From: Porticoccus sp033791605
GTDB lineage: Bacteria > Pseudomonadota > Gammaproteobacteria > Pseudomonadales > Porticoccaceae
Reading direction: 5' to 3'
Assembly (NCBI GenBank): GCA_033791605.1
Contig: JASJGJ010000060.1
Coordinates: forward strand, 1 to 64,000
Length of the DNA stretch: 64,000 nucleotides
Positions 24,188-32,775 of this stretch are shown here, piece by piece (the first letter of the stretch is position 1; each line of letters opens with the position of its first letter). The notes beneath the pieces are model-generated. The model searched no databases. It saw only the letters and a list, made by a program, of their open reading frames with translations, and was not told where the DNA came from. Made by a program: the position numbers and the translations under genes.

Positions 24188-27100
24188 TGAATATGCGAGA
24201 AGGTCCGTTGCCTCCTGTTAATCCAGAGCATAACGATGCTGCCGGTGGCGGCATCATCGGATGGTTTGCCGCCAACTCAGTTGCTGCTAACTTACTGCTT
24301 CTCAGTGTTATTGCACTGGGGCTGTTATCCCTTGACAGTATTCGTAAAGAAGCTTTTCCCAGCCTAGAGCCCGATTCCATTCGAGTATCGGTGATCTACG
24401 ACGGGGGCACTCCGTCGATGGCCGAAGAAGGCATTGCTTTAAAAATAGAAGAGGCTCTGGAAACTGTGCCCGGCATTAAGCGGATGACATCCACTTCTAA
24501 CGCCTCCGGTAGCTCCGTCAGCATTGAAAAAACCAGCGACTATGATTTAGATGAGCTTCTTACCGACATAAAAACACAAATCGATGCGATTAATAACTTC
24601 CCCTCCGAAGCAGAAAAACCGGTTATCACCAAAGCTCGCCGTCAAGATCATGCAATTTGGGTGCAACTCTACGGTGATGCGGATCACACGACGTTGCAAA
24701 CTCTGGCCGAGCGTATAAAAGCGGATTTGTTGGCAAAACCTGCCATCAGCGACTTGGTCTTTGCCGGCGATGCTGATCCACTGCTATCTGTAGAGATCGA
24801 TGAAACCACATTGCAAGCTTATGGACTTACTATCAGTGATGTTGCCGATGTGATTAACGCCGAGTCGGCTTCGTCACTGACCACCAGTTTGCGCAATGAC
24901 CAAAAAGTCATTCGTTTGACTGCCTCGGAGCAAGCTTATCGCAGCAACGACTTTTCTAAAATCCCGTTATTGACGAACACTGACGGCAGTATCGTGCGGC
25001 TGGGTGATGTCGCTACTATTCTCGATACATTCGACGACGATACCTTTGTACTCTCTCGCTACAATCATAAAAATGGTTTGGGCATCGAGATACTGATGGA
25101 TGGAAGCGGTGATATTACTAACATCGTCGAGCAGGCTCAGCAGGTAGTCGATCGCTGGAATGAAAGTGGAATGCTGCCGGCTAATGTGCAGCTTGAAACC
25201 TGGAACGATCATAGTGTGCTAATCAAAGATCGCTTATCGCTGCTGGTTCGCAATGCGCTTACCGGTATCGTCATGGTGTTTATCATCCTTGCATTATTTT
25301 TGAATATCCAAGTCGCTTTTTGGGTGGCAGCCGGTTTGCCATTTATCTTTTTTGGCACGCTATATTTCATGACGGATACCTTCACCGGTTTGACCATCAA
25401 TGAGATGACTACCTTTGGTTTTATCATGGCGTTGGGGATAGTGGTCGACGACGCGGTGGTGGTCGGAGAAAGCATATATACCACCCGCCTCAAACATGGC
25501 GACAGTCTGGCCAACACTGTGAAGGGTACACTAAAAGTTGCTGTGCCCACTTTGTTTGGAGTATTGACCACTGTGGCAGCCTTTATGGCGCTGTCCAATG
25601 TCGATGGCAATATGGGTAAAATCTATGCCCAATTCGGTAGCATCGTCACAATTTGTTTATTACTGTCTGTGATTGAATCCAAATTGATCCTGCCTGCTCA
25701 TCTGGCACATATTAATACGCGTCGGAGCAATCAAAGGGCCGCCACTGGTTGGCGCACAGTTTGGCCTGCTATTCAACACAAGGCAGATGCGGGGCTGCAA
25801 TACTTTAATTATAAAATTTACCGCCCAGCAATATTACAGGCACTTCAGTATCGCTACGCGGTGGTATTAGGTTTTATCACCCTATTTGTTTTGGTGGTAG
25901 GCATGCCATTAAACGGCAGCGTTAGAGTGGCATTCTTCCCGAATATCCCCGGCGATACTGTGCGCGCCAATATTCAAATGCAAAATGACGCAAGCTTTGG
26001 TCAAACGTATCAAAACTTGATGACTATGGAGAACAATGCCTTATTGGTAGACAAAAAGCTGGGCGGGCTTGATGGCAAAGCAACAACATCGATCAACAGT
26101 TTACAAGTGCTTGCCTCTGATGATTTATCCGGTTCAATCAAAGTTGAACTGATAAATGATGCCGCTTACACCAGTTCCGACTTTGCCAAAATGTGGAAGC
26201 AACTAAACGGCAACCCTGAGGGTAGTCGTCAGCTCTCTGTGCGGTCTAGCAGGGAAATGGTCGACAATCTGAAAATAGAGCTCAAAGCTTGGGATGCGGA
26301 TACCGTTATTGCTGCGGGTAAAGAGATGAAGCAGTTGCTGACTAAAACATTGGGTGTCAGCGGTATTGATGACAATCTAAGCCCAGGACAACCTCAGTTT
26401 AAGTTTGAGCTGTCTGAACAGGGTAGGGCTATGGGTTTTGATACTGCAATGTTGTCGCGGCAATTACTACAGGCTTTCGGTGGCAGTAATGTACAAAAAT
26501 TTCAACGCAATAAAGACGAAGTAAAAGTACGGGTTAGCTATCCAGCAGAGCAACGAAAAACTGAGGCAGATATTTTGCAGTCACGCATCCGCACCGCTAA
26601 TGGAACGGTTGTACCGCTGAGCTCCGTAGCTAATATTATTCCCGAATATGCTGATACGGAGATCACCCGCATCGACGGTCTACGCGCAGTTTATATTACG
26701 GCCGATGTCGACAAAGACACCATTGCTCCCAACGAGTTGGTATCTCAACTACAAAGTAATGCAGTGCCGAAATTGTTACGCCAATACCCAGACCTCTCGG
26801 TCTATTTCGGCGGTGAAGCTGAACAACAGGCCGAAACTACCAGTTCGATGAGTCACATGTTTCTCATCGCGCTGATGCTTATTTATGTATTGCTGGCAAT
26901 TCCGCTGCGCTCTTATATACAACCCATATTGATCATGACGGCAATACCTTTCGGTGTAGTCGGTGCAATTCTCGGCCACTGGTGGAATGACCTCACCATC
27001 AGTGTGTTATCGCTGAACGGCGTGTTGGCACTGAGTGGGGTGGTGGTCAATGATAGCCTGCTGCTAGTATCCAGCTACAACGATTTAACCAAGGAAGGTA

Positions 27101-27390
27101 TGGCCAAGCGTGAAGCGATCGTTACTTCCTGTACCAGTCGTTTACGCGCAGTGCTGTTAACCTCGGTCACGACCTTTGCTGGGCTTGCGCCACTACTGGG
27201 TGAAACCTCGCGTCAGGCACAGTTTCTGATTCCTGCTGCGGCCTCACTGGGGTATGGTATTCTTTTCGCCACAGTCATCACCCTGGTACTGATCCCTGCG
27301 CTGTTACAAATTCAGGAGGACATCAGCGAATTTATGGCTAAACTCAAATCCCATACGTCATCTGCCCAGGAAGTCGTGTCCTCATGTTAA
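24184..27390 (+). CDS. RND-family inner-membrane efflux pump
   Basis: A 1068-residue transporter of normal length for the AcrB superfamily. The large first periplasmic loop (EEGIALKIEEALETVPGIKR) follows helix 1. The proton-relay helix 4 motif GIVVDDAVVVGE carries the paired Asp residues. GVVVNDSLLLVSSYND marks helix 10, and the second loop begins after residue 585. The N-terminus is longer than usual (30 residues before the first helix, ending GGIIGWFAANSVAANLL), as in the branch of AcrB/AcrD/AcrF pumps linked to two-component systems. It exports toxic compounds by proton antiport through the adaptor and duct encoded upstream. Confidence 0.93.
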   Translation: MMNMREGPLPPVNPEHNDAAGGGIIGWFAANSVAANLLLLSVIALGLLSLDSIRKEAFPSLEPDSIRVSVIYDGGTPSMAEEGIALKIEEALETVPGIKRMTSTSNASGSSVSIEKTSDYDLDELLTDIKTQIDAINNFPSEAEKPVITKARRQDHAIWVQLYGDADHTTLQTLAERIKADLLAKPAISDLVFAGDADPLLSVEIDETTLQAYGLTISDVADVINAESASSLTTSLRNDQKVIRLTASEQAYRSNDFSKIPLLTNTDGSIVRLGDVATILDTFDDDTFVLSRYNHKNGLGIEILMDGSGDITNIVEQAQQVVDRWNESGMLPANVQLETWNDHSVLIKDRLSLLVRNALTGIVMVFIILALFLNIQVAFWVAAGLPFIFFGTLYFMTDTFTGLTINEMTTFGFIMALGIVVDDAVVVGESIYTTRLKHGDSLANTVKGTLKVAVPTLFGVLTTVAAFMALSNVDGNMGKIYAQFGSIVTICLLLSVIESKLILPAHLAHINTRRSNQRAATGWRTVWPAIQHKADAGLQYFNYKIYRPAILQALQYRYAVVLGFITLFVLVVGMPLNGSVRVAFFPNIPGDTVRANIQMQNDASFGQTYQNLMTMENNALLVDKKLGGLDGKATTSINSLQVLASDDLSGSIKVELINDAAYTSSDFAKMWKQLNGNPEGSRQLSVRSSREMVDNLKIELKAWDADTVIAAGKEMKQLLTKTLGVSGIDDNLSPGQPQFKFELSEQGRAMGFDTAMLSRQLLQAFGGSNVQKFQRNKDEVKVRVSYPAEQRKTEADILQSRIRTANGTVVPLSSVANIIPEYADTEITRIDGLRAVYITADVDKDTIAPNELVSQLQSNAVPKLLRQYPDLSVYFGGEAEQQAETTSSMSHMFLIALMLIYVLLAIPLRSYIQPILIMTAIPFGVVGAILGHWWNDLTISVLSLNGVLALSGVVVNDSLLLVSSYNDLTKEGMAKREAIVTSCTSRLRAVLLTSVTTFAGLAPLLGETSRQAQFLIPAAASLGYGILFATVITLVLIPALLQIQEDISEFMAKLKSHTSSAQEVVSSC

Positions 27391-28070
27391 ACCTGCTACT
27401 CGTCGAAGATGATCTAGACTTGGCCGCTACCATTGTCGATTATCTCGAACTTGAGTCGATCACTTGTGATCATGCTGCCAACGGCGTTGCCGGTTTGGCG
27501 TTAATTCAGAAAAACCAATACCAAGTCATTATTCTCGATATTAATTTACCGCGTATGAATGGGCTCAGCGTCTGCTCACAAATGCGTTCCGAAGGGATTG
27601 ATACTTCCGTGATTATGCTCACCGCACGCGACAGTTTGGATGACAAACTGGAAGGCTTTGATTCCGGTGCCGATGATTATTTCGTCAAACCATTTGCTCT
27701 GGAAGAACTGGTAGCACGAGTGCGCACCTTGGCAAAACGTCGCAGTGGTCAGGTTGAACGCTTGCAGGTTGCTGACCTGCAATTGGACTTGCGTAATAAA
27801 CAAGCTTACAGGCAGGGGCAGTTACTTAAGTTATCACCAACCACCTTTCATATTCTCGAAGTACTGGCTCGCTCCAGTCCTGAACCCGTCAGTAGGGCGC
27901 GGTTAATGCAATCCGTTTGGGGCGACGATCAGCCCGATAGTAATAGCCTGAAAGTTCACATACATCATTTGCGAAAACAAATCGATCAGGATGAAGATAA
28001 CACCTTGATCCAGACTATTAGCGGGGTTGGTTTTGCCTTGCGAATCAACTCGGTGGAGCAATCATCATGA
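27384..28070 (+). CDS. OmpR/PhoB-family response regulator
   Basis: 228 residues. The receiver domain has the acidic pocket (E8, D9, D10), phospho-acceptor Asp52 (IILDINLPRMNG), Thr80 and Lys102 (DDYFVKPFALEEL). The C-terminal winged helix (about 130-225; LSPTTFHILEVLARS, NSLKVHIHHLRKQI, IQTISGVGFAL) is of OmpR type. It overlaps the pump gene by seven bases and the kinase gene by four. It presumably regulates this operon through the CTTAACCC repeat upstream. Confidence 0.93.
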   Translation: MLNLLLVEDDLDLAATIVDYLELESITCDHAANGVAGLALIQKNQYQVIILDINLPRMNGLSVCSQMRSEGIDTSVIMLTARDSLDDKLEGFDSGADDYFVKPFALEELVARVRTLAKRRSGQVERLQVADLQLDLRNKQAYRQGQLLKLSPTTFHILEVLARSSPEPVSRARLMQSVWGDDQPDSNSLKVHIHHLRKQIDQDEDNTLIQTISGVGFALRINSVEQSS

Positions 28071-29356
28071 AAATGCGGATAAGCCTGAGGCTGTATCTGT
28101 TCGGAACCTTAATGTTTCTGATAGTTAGCTTGGCGGCGCTCTATTTTGTATTGACAATACAATACTTTATCGATGGCCTAGACACCGCAACCAGAAGAAC
28201 CATGGTAGAGGTAGTCAACTCTGTCGATTTGGCTGATGGCGAGAAAACCAAAATGCTCGACTTCCATGTGGTTACCCGATACGACCATGTACCAAGTGAT
28301 ATTCGCGAGCAATTTACTACGCCCCCTGAAAAAGTATTTGAACTTAAAAAAAATATTATTCAGACCAGCCCATTTTCACGCCCCAAGGCCGCTTATTTCA
28401 TTATGATGGTTAAAACCGGTAATGGCGAAAAACGGTATGTTTATCGCAGCATCACCAAAAACAACTACCGTCCAATAGAACGGCATCATTATTTTAATCC
28501 CATCACTTACGCTATGTTGGTAGCACTGACGGTGATTGCTGTATTTATTGTTTTATTACTGCTCATTATGCGTTCAGTTACCCACCCGGTAGAGTCATTG
28601 CAAAACTGGGCCAAATCATTATCGCCGGACAGCTTACGTAAACCAGTACCCAAATTTCGCTATAGTGAGCTGAACGCATTAGCCGAAATTGTGCGTAGCA
28701 GCTTATTGTCTGTACATCAAGCCATGGAGCGAGAACATGATTTTTTGCGCCATGCCAGCCACGAGTTACGTACTCCTATAGCAACCGTTCGCAGCAACGT
28801 AGAGTTACTCAAAAAACTCAAACCTGAGCGTGAAGAAAAGGAAAGTAATATTGTCGATCGAATAGAGCGCGCTAGTGCCACCATGAACAACTTAACAGAA
28901 ACACTTTTGTGGTTGAGTCGTGACGAGCAAAGTGCCTTACCAGAAGAAGAGATACAATTGGATCAATTGATTATTCACCTCGTTCAAGAGCTGCAATATC
29001 TGCTGCAAAGTAAACCAGTAAAAGTTCACACTCAGACGCAACCCTATACAATCAAATTACCTAAATCAGCTACACATATCGTATTAGTCAATCTTATTCG
29101 CAACGCCTTTCAGCATACCCAGTCAGGTGAAATACACCTTGAACAAGAAGGGAGTCGAGTCAGTATCATCAATTGTAATGACGCAGCTGCATCGAATAAT
29201 GACAACGAATTGGGGTTTGGTTTAGGATTGGATCTCACTCGCAAACTCACTGAACGATTTGGCTGGTCATATGAAAATACAGCTACTACGCACGGACATA
29301 CGGTAGACGTATTGTTTAATGGAAAAATAGATACTCAATCACACCCTGCTAAATAA
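28067..29356 (+). CDS. Membrane sensor histidine kinase
   Basis: 429 residues. Two helices (about 11-30 and 148-168) enclose a periplasmic sensor domain of about 115 residues with no recognised fold. The H-box FLRHASHELRTPIAT gives His232; LVNLIRNAFQHTQSG is the N-box, and GFGLGLDLTRKL the G-box of the ATPase domain. It phosphorylates the regulator encoded just upstream. The following 240 bases carry only a short frame (about 29357-29475, FDIDSDLDVQSILIENLFDE) without a start site, probably a gene scrap. Confidence 0.92.
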   Translation: MKMRISLRLYLFGTLMFLIVSLAALYFVLTIQYFIDGLDTATRRTMVEVVNSVDLADGEKTKMLDFHVVTRYDHVPSDIREQFTTPPEKVFELKKNIIQTSPFSRPKAAYFIMMVKTGNGEKRYVYRSITKNNYRPIERHHYFNPITYAMLVALTVIAVFIVLLLLIMRSVTHPVESLQNWAKSLSPDSLRKPVPKFRYSELNALAEIVRSSLLSVHQAMEREHDFLRHASHELRTPIATVRSNVELLKKLKPEREEKESNIVDRIERASATMNNLTETLLWLSRDEQSALPEEEIQLDQLIIHLVQELQYLLQSKPVKVHTQTQPYTIKLPKSATHIVLVNLIRNAFQHTQSGEIHLEQEGSRVSIINCNDAAASNNDNELGFGLGLDLTRKLTERFGWSYENTATTHGHTVDVLFNGKIDTQSHPAK

Positions 29357-29600
29357 GTTTTAAGCTGTTTAATAGACAAGGTTTTGACATCGATAGTGAC
29401 TTGGATGTTCAGTCTATTCTGATTGAAAATTTGTTTGATGAGCTGACCGTAACACATGGGTTAAAAAGACATTAATCATAGCAGATAACAACTTTGACGT
29501 GATTTATTGTGCATTAAGCTGAATGATGAGTGCAGAGTTCATATTTTTAATCTTTTGATTAATAACTTAAAAAATAAATTATAAGTTTTCTGGCCGTGTT

Positions 29601-29634
29601 GGCGTCAGCGGTTCGATCACTCTAGGTTCCACCA
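29601..29634 (+). repeat. tRNA-Ala 3' end, diverged attachment site (copy 2)
   Basis: A second T-arm plus acceptor end of tRNA-Ala, including CCA, with five differences from the copy at 19598-19631; two fall in the T-stem strand (CACTCT instead of CCCGCT), so it could no longer fold well. The shared upstream words (TTGATTAATAAC and GTGTTG) show that the duplication is longer than the tRNA part. It marks the right edge of the accessory region, since backbone genes follow. Confidence 0.7.
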
Positions 29635-29640
29635 ATTAAT

Positions 29641-29670
29641 AAAAAGACCACACTTAGCTGTGGTCTTTTT
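29641..29670 (+). terminator. Symmetric rho-independent terminator
   Basis: AAAAAGACCACA and TGTGGTCTTTTT form a perfect 12-base stem around CTTAGC, with A and T runs allowing function in both directions. It follows the tRNA-Ala tail and faces the 3' end of the minus-strand gene at 29725. Confidence 0.85.
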
Positions 29671-29724
29671 ATGTTCTCAAGAGAGGTGGGGTGGGTAAGG
29701 TAATTTCTATATTACGACAAACAG

Positions 29725-30006
29725 TTATTCTACTGCTTCCGCAATTTTCAAAGCAATGAGGAGTTCATGAATTGCAATCGGTTCTTCAAGTGCTTTTTTT
29801 CGGATTTCCTTGTACATACGGCCAGCGACTACTGGATCAAGTTTACACCATTGCAAGTTATACTTGGCTGCTGTGCTGGCTTCTAACGCTTGAATGAAGT
29901 CTATGATTGTGACGTGTGTTGCGCCAGCTAAATAGTCCTTTGATAGTTCACTGGTTTCTTTTTCTAGTTGGTGTAACTCTGTTTGTTCACCGTCTGTTTG
30001 TACCAT
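29725..30006 (-). CDS. Small conserved-looking protein of unknown function (93 residues)
   Basis: An acidic, helical protein without signal or membrane segment. It opens with a Glu-rich stretch (TELHQLEKETSELSKDYL), followed by THVTIIDFIQALEA, a single Cys (QWCKLDP) and the C-terminal helix IHELLIALKIAEAVE. GGAAG lies upstream of the ATG. It is the first gene on the backbone side of the att-like repeat, so it may be either core or island. No family was recognised. Confidence 0.55.
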   Translation of the reverse strand: MVQTDGEQTELHQLEKETSELSKDYLAGATHVTIIDFIQALEASTAAKYNLQWCKLDPVVAGRMYKEIRKKALEEPIAIHELLIALKIAEAVE

Positions 30007-30024
30007 TCTAACTTCCCATTAATT

Positions 30025-30390
30025 TAGGTATAAATCATTATAGTCGTTTGTATTAATATGTGGGAACCATACAGAATGGCGGGGGACGTTTCAAACGCTT
30101 GTCACAATTTATTTTTACTGTGCACAGGAAGTAGTGCCTGTCAGCTAAAAAAATACCAAGACCTTGATCTGGAGAGGATTTTAGCGTGACAAAAGCCGCC
30201 ATTGATGTGACATATCTTAGCAAATATGTGTCCCTCATTGACAAAGTAGGGTTGTATTTTATATAGGTTGGAAAATCTTGCTCTTTGATGAGATTTAAGT
30301 TGTTCGCCAATGCACTAAAGTAACGGTGGGGCGTTTTAGTCTGCTGTTGTTTGTTATCCCGAGGTTGACTATAACTATTTGAAGATGGGC
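30025..30390. other. Intergenic stretch with no recognised gene
   Basis: Open frames here are shadows without ribosome sites. The sequence GACATAT/ATATGTGTC (about 30210-30230) can form a weak hairpin. I see no promoter or RNA gene that I would defend. Confidence 0.4.
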
Positions 30391-30424
30391 ATAAAAAAGC
30401 CGCTCTGTTACCAGAACGGCTTTT
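30391..30424 (-). terminator. Terminator of gltA
   Basis: On the minus strand, AAAGCCGTTCTG and CAGAGCGGCTTT pair (one G-T) around a four-base loop, followed by six T. It lies about 30 bases after the gltA stop codon. Confidence 0.85.
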
Positions 30425-30450
30425 AAGTTTTTTAGCTTGATGGCTTTTAC

Positions 30451-31728
30451 TTAGCCGGGGTAATCTCGTTTGGTATATCCTGTGTAACGTTGACGTGGAC
30501 GACCAATTCGGTATGGGTTGCTGAGCATTTCGTTCCAGTGGGCGATCCACCCAATGGTACGTCCTGTAGCAAAAATTACAGTAAACATTTCTGGTGAAAT
30601 ACCAATTGCTTTCATGATGATGCCGGAATAGAAGTCTACATTTGGGTAGAGCTTTTTTTCGACAAAATAGTCATCTTCCAGAGCAATTTTCTCGAGTCGT
30701 TTGGCAATTTTTAGTAGCGGTTCATTTTCCAGTCCAAGCTCTGCTAAAACCTCATCACAGCTTTCTTTCATTACTTTTGCGCGAGGGTCAAAGTTTTTGT
30801 ATACCCTGTGCCCAAAGCCCATCAAACGGAAAGAATCTTCTTTATCTTTAGCGCGAAGAATGAATTCGTCTATTTTTGATTCATCACCAATTTCTTCAAG
30901 CATTTCAAGTACAGCTTGGTTTGCACCGCCGTGTGCAGGGCCCCAAAGAGCAGCAATGCCGGCTGCAATACAAGCAAAGGGATTTGCACCAGAAGAGCCT
31001 GCTAGTCGTACAGTGGATGTTGATGCATTCTGTTCATGGTCAGCGTGCAATAAGAAGATTCGATCCATTGCTTTGGAGAGCACAGGACTGATATTGGCTT
31101 CAACACCGGGTGTGCCAAACATCATATTCAGGAAGTTTTCTGAATAACTGAGGCTGGTATCTGATGCAACATAGGGGAGGCCAGAAAAATGTTTGTGACA
31201 CATGGCAGCAATAATAGGCATTTGGCCTACCAATCTGTGCGTGGTCATGATTCTATCTTCGGCATTAGCCACATCTGTGGAGTCGTGATACAAGGCGGAG
31301 ATAGCGCCCACCACGCCACATAACATGGCCATAGGGTGGGAACCTTGTTTAAAGCCGGATAGGAACGTTTCTACGCAGCCATCTACATTACTGTGTGACT
31401 TTATGGTCTCTTCATAAGCTTTTTTCTCCGAATCGGTAGGTAATTCGCCATTCAGCAGTAAGAAGCAAGTTTCAAGAAAATCAGACTTTTCTGCAAGTTG
31501 TTCAATGGGGTAACCGCGGTGTAAAAGAACACCCTTTCCTCCATCAATAAAGGTAATTGCCGACTCACAAGAGGCTGTAGCGCCAAAGCCGGGATCGAAC
31601 GTAAAGCATCCCGTCTCCGGAACTCTAGCAATGTCGATAACATCTTGACCTAGTGTACTGTTTAGAACCGGTAGCTCTATAGAAGTGTCTGTACCTTCTT
31701 CAGAGAGGTGGAATTTCTTGTTGCTCAT
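30451..31728 (-). CDS. gltA: Citrate synthase
   Basis: A 425-residue type II (hexameric, NADH-sensitive class) citrate synthase that condenses acetyl-CoA and oxaloacetate at the entry of the TCA cycle. Family marks: LLHRGYPIEQLAEKS near the N-terminus, GANPFACIAAGIAALWGPAH with the catalytic His of PAHGG, FGHRVYKNFDPRAKVMK with the second His, and NVDFYSG with the catalytic Asp. AGGAG stands seven bases before the ATG. It is transcribed away from the sdh operon, with a good sigma70-type promoter and its own terminator. Confidence 0.97.
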   Translation of the reverse strand: MSNKKFHLSEEGTDTSIELPVLNSTLGQDVIDIARVPETGCFTFDPGFGATASCESAITFIDGGKGVLLHRGYPIEQLAEKSDFLETCFLLLNGELPTDSEKKAYEETIKSHSNVDGCVETFLSGFKQGSHPMAMLCGVVGAISALYHDSTDVANAEDRIMTTHRLVGQMPIIAAMCHKHFSGLPYVASDTSLSYSENFLNMMFGTPGVEANISPVLSKAMDRIFLLHADHEQNASTSTVRLAGSSGANPFACIAAGIAALWGPAHGGANQAVLEMLEEIGDESKIDEFILRAKDKEDSFRLMGFGHRVYKNFDPRAKVMKESCDEVLAELGLENEPLLKIAKRLEKIALEDDYFVEKKLYPNVDFYSGIIMKAIGISPEMFTVIFATGRTIGWIAHWNEMLSNPYRIGRPRQRYTGYTKRDYPG

Positions 31729-31804
31729 TGGATTCTCCTACGAGTCCTAGTCTATGTTGGCAAATTGTTAATAAAATTTGCGAACTCAAAAACTGAGGCC
31801 GCAA

Positions 31805-31832
31805 ACTATAGCTTCCTCGATTGATTTGTCAA
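31805..31832 (-). promoter_or_regulatory. Sigma70-type promoter for gltA
   Basis: Read on the minus strand: TTGACA (31827-31832), a 16-base spacer and TATAGT (31805-31810). It is about 75 bases upstream of the gltA ATG and matches consensus at 11 of 12 positions. Confidence 0.75.
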
Positions 31833-31909
31833 TTTTACTGTGTGATTTCTTTACATAGGCCAAATGAATGCCGGATATTGGTAAACCTTATCTCATATGA
31901 GTTCGTCCA

Positions 31910-31938
31910 TTGTAATCGTTACGTAATGTTCCTATAAT
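31910..31938 (+). promoter_or_regulatory. Sigma70-type promoter for the sdh-suc operon
   Basis: TTGTAA (31910-31915), 17 bases, then TATAAT (31933-31938), placed about 90 bases before the sdhC start. The gltA and sdh promoters are back to back about 80 bases apart, leaving room for a shared regulator between them. Confidence 0.75.
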
Positions 31939-32028
31939 TTGCCACCAATTTAGCCCGGCATGCAAGAAATGTTTGCCGATTCCCCTGCTTTTATTTCTGC
32001 TTCTCTGCAGATATAAGGTGTATATATC

Positions 32029-32406
32029 GTGAACAAAAAAAGACCTGTAAATTTAGATATTGGAACTATTCAGCTTCCAGTTACTTCTTATGTGTCCATT
32101 CTTCATAGAGTTTCCGGTGTTGTGCTGTTTGCAGCCATTGCCATTTTTCTATGGGTGTTGGATGCAAGCCTCTCCTCCGAAGAAAGTTTTAATGCAGTTA
32201 AAGAATGTATGAGTGGTACCTTCTGCCAGCTCATCATTTGGGCATCTTTGGCGGCGCTGGCCTACCACATGGTGGCGGGTATACGTCACCTGATTATGGA
32301 TTTTGGTATTGGCGAAACCTTAGAAGGTGGCCGATTAGGTGCGAAGGTTGTTTTCATCATCGCAGCGGTACTAATTATTCTGGCGGGAGTTTGGGTATGG
32401 GCATGA
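32029..32406 (+). CDS. sdhC: Succinate dehydrogenase cytochrome b556 subunit
   Basis: 125 residues with three membrane helices. SILHRVSGVVLF holds the Ser and Arg of the quinone site, and AYHMVAGIRHLIMD carries the haem-ligand His. The start is GTG at 32029, with AAGGTG ten bases upstream; the next in-frame candidates would cut the RPVNLDI N-terminus common to SdhC. It anchors SdhAB and, with SdhD, passes electrons to ubiquinone. It overlaps sdhD by four bases. Confidence 0.93.
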   Translation: MNKKRPVNLDIGTIQLPVTSYVSILHRVSGVVLFAAIAIFLWVLDASLSSEESFNAVKECMSGTFCQLIIWASLAALAYHMVAGIRHLIMDFGIGETLEGGRLGAKVVFIIAAVLIILAGVWVWA

Positions 32407-32771
32407 TTACCAACGTTACAAGTTTTGGCCGCAGCGGGTTATATGATTGGCTTCTTCAACGTACAACAGCCGTTGTTATGGCAATATATGTTGTTTTTGT
32501 CACTTTTTACCTATTGACCAATCCTAACCTAGATTATAGCCAGTGGCTGGCTTTGAATAGCCATATTTGTATGAAAGTCTTAAATGTTCTTACAGTCTTG
32601 TCCATTGCGATACATGCTTGGATTGGCCTGTGGGCTGTCTTGACTGACTATGTAACTGTCCGTTTACTTGGGCCTAAAGCGACACCACTGCGTATATTTT
32701 TCCAGTTGGGTATGATTACCATCACTTTGGTATATCTTATTTGGGCACTTGATATTGTATGGGGAATCTAA
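32403..32771 (+). CDS. sdhD: Succinate dehydrogenase membrane anchor subunit
   Basis: 122 residues, three helices. The motif SGLYDWLLQRTTAVVM and IHAWIGLWAVLTDYV (haem/quinone-side His and Asp-Tyr pair) are typical of SdhD. ATG 32403 overlaps the sdhC stop (ATGA); an ATG six bases earlier is an equal alternative. It completes the membrane part of complex II. Confidence 0.92.
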   Translation: MITNVTSFGRSGLYDWLLQRTTAVVMAIYVVFVTFYLLTNPNLDYSQWLALNSHICMKVLNVLTVLSIAIHAWIGLWAVLTDYVTVRLLGPKATPLRIFFQLGMITITLVYLIWALDIVWGI

Positions 32772-32775
32772 ATCC

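Noticed and set aside
30053..30550. 165-codon minus-strand frame before and over the gltA 3' end
   Set aside because: It is out of frame with gltA, lacks a ribosome site, crosses the gltA terminator and resembles no protein.
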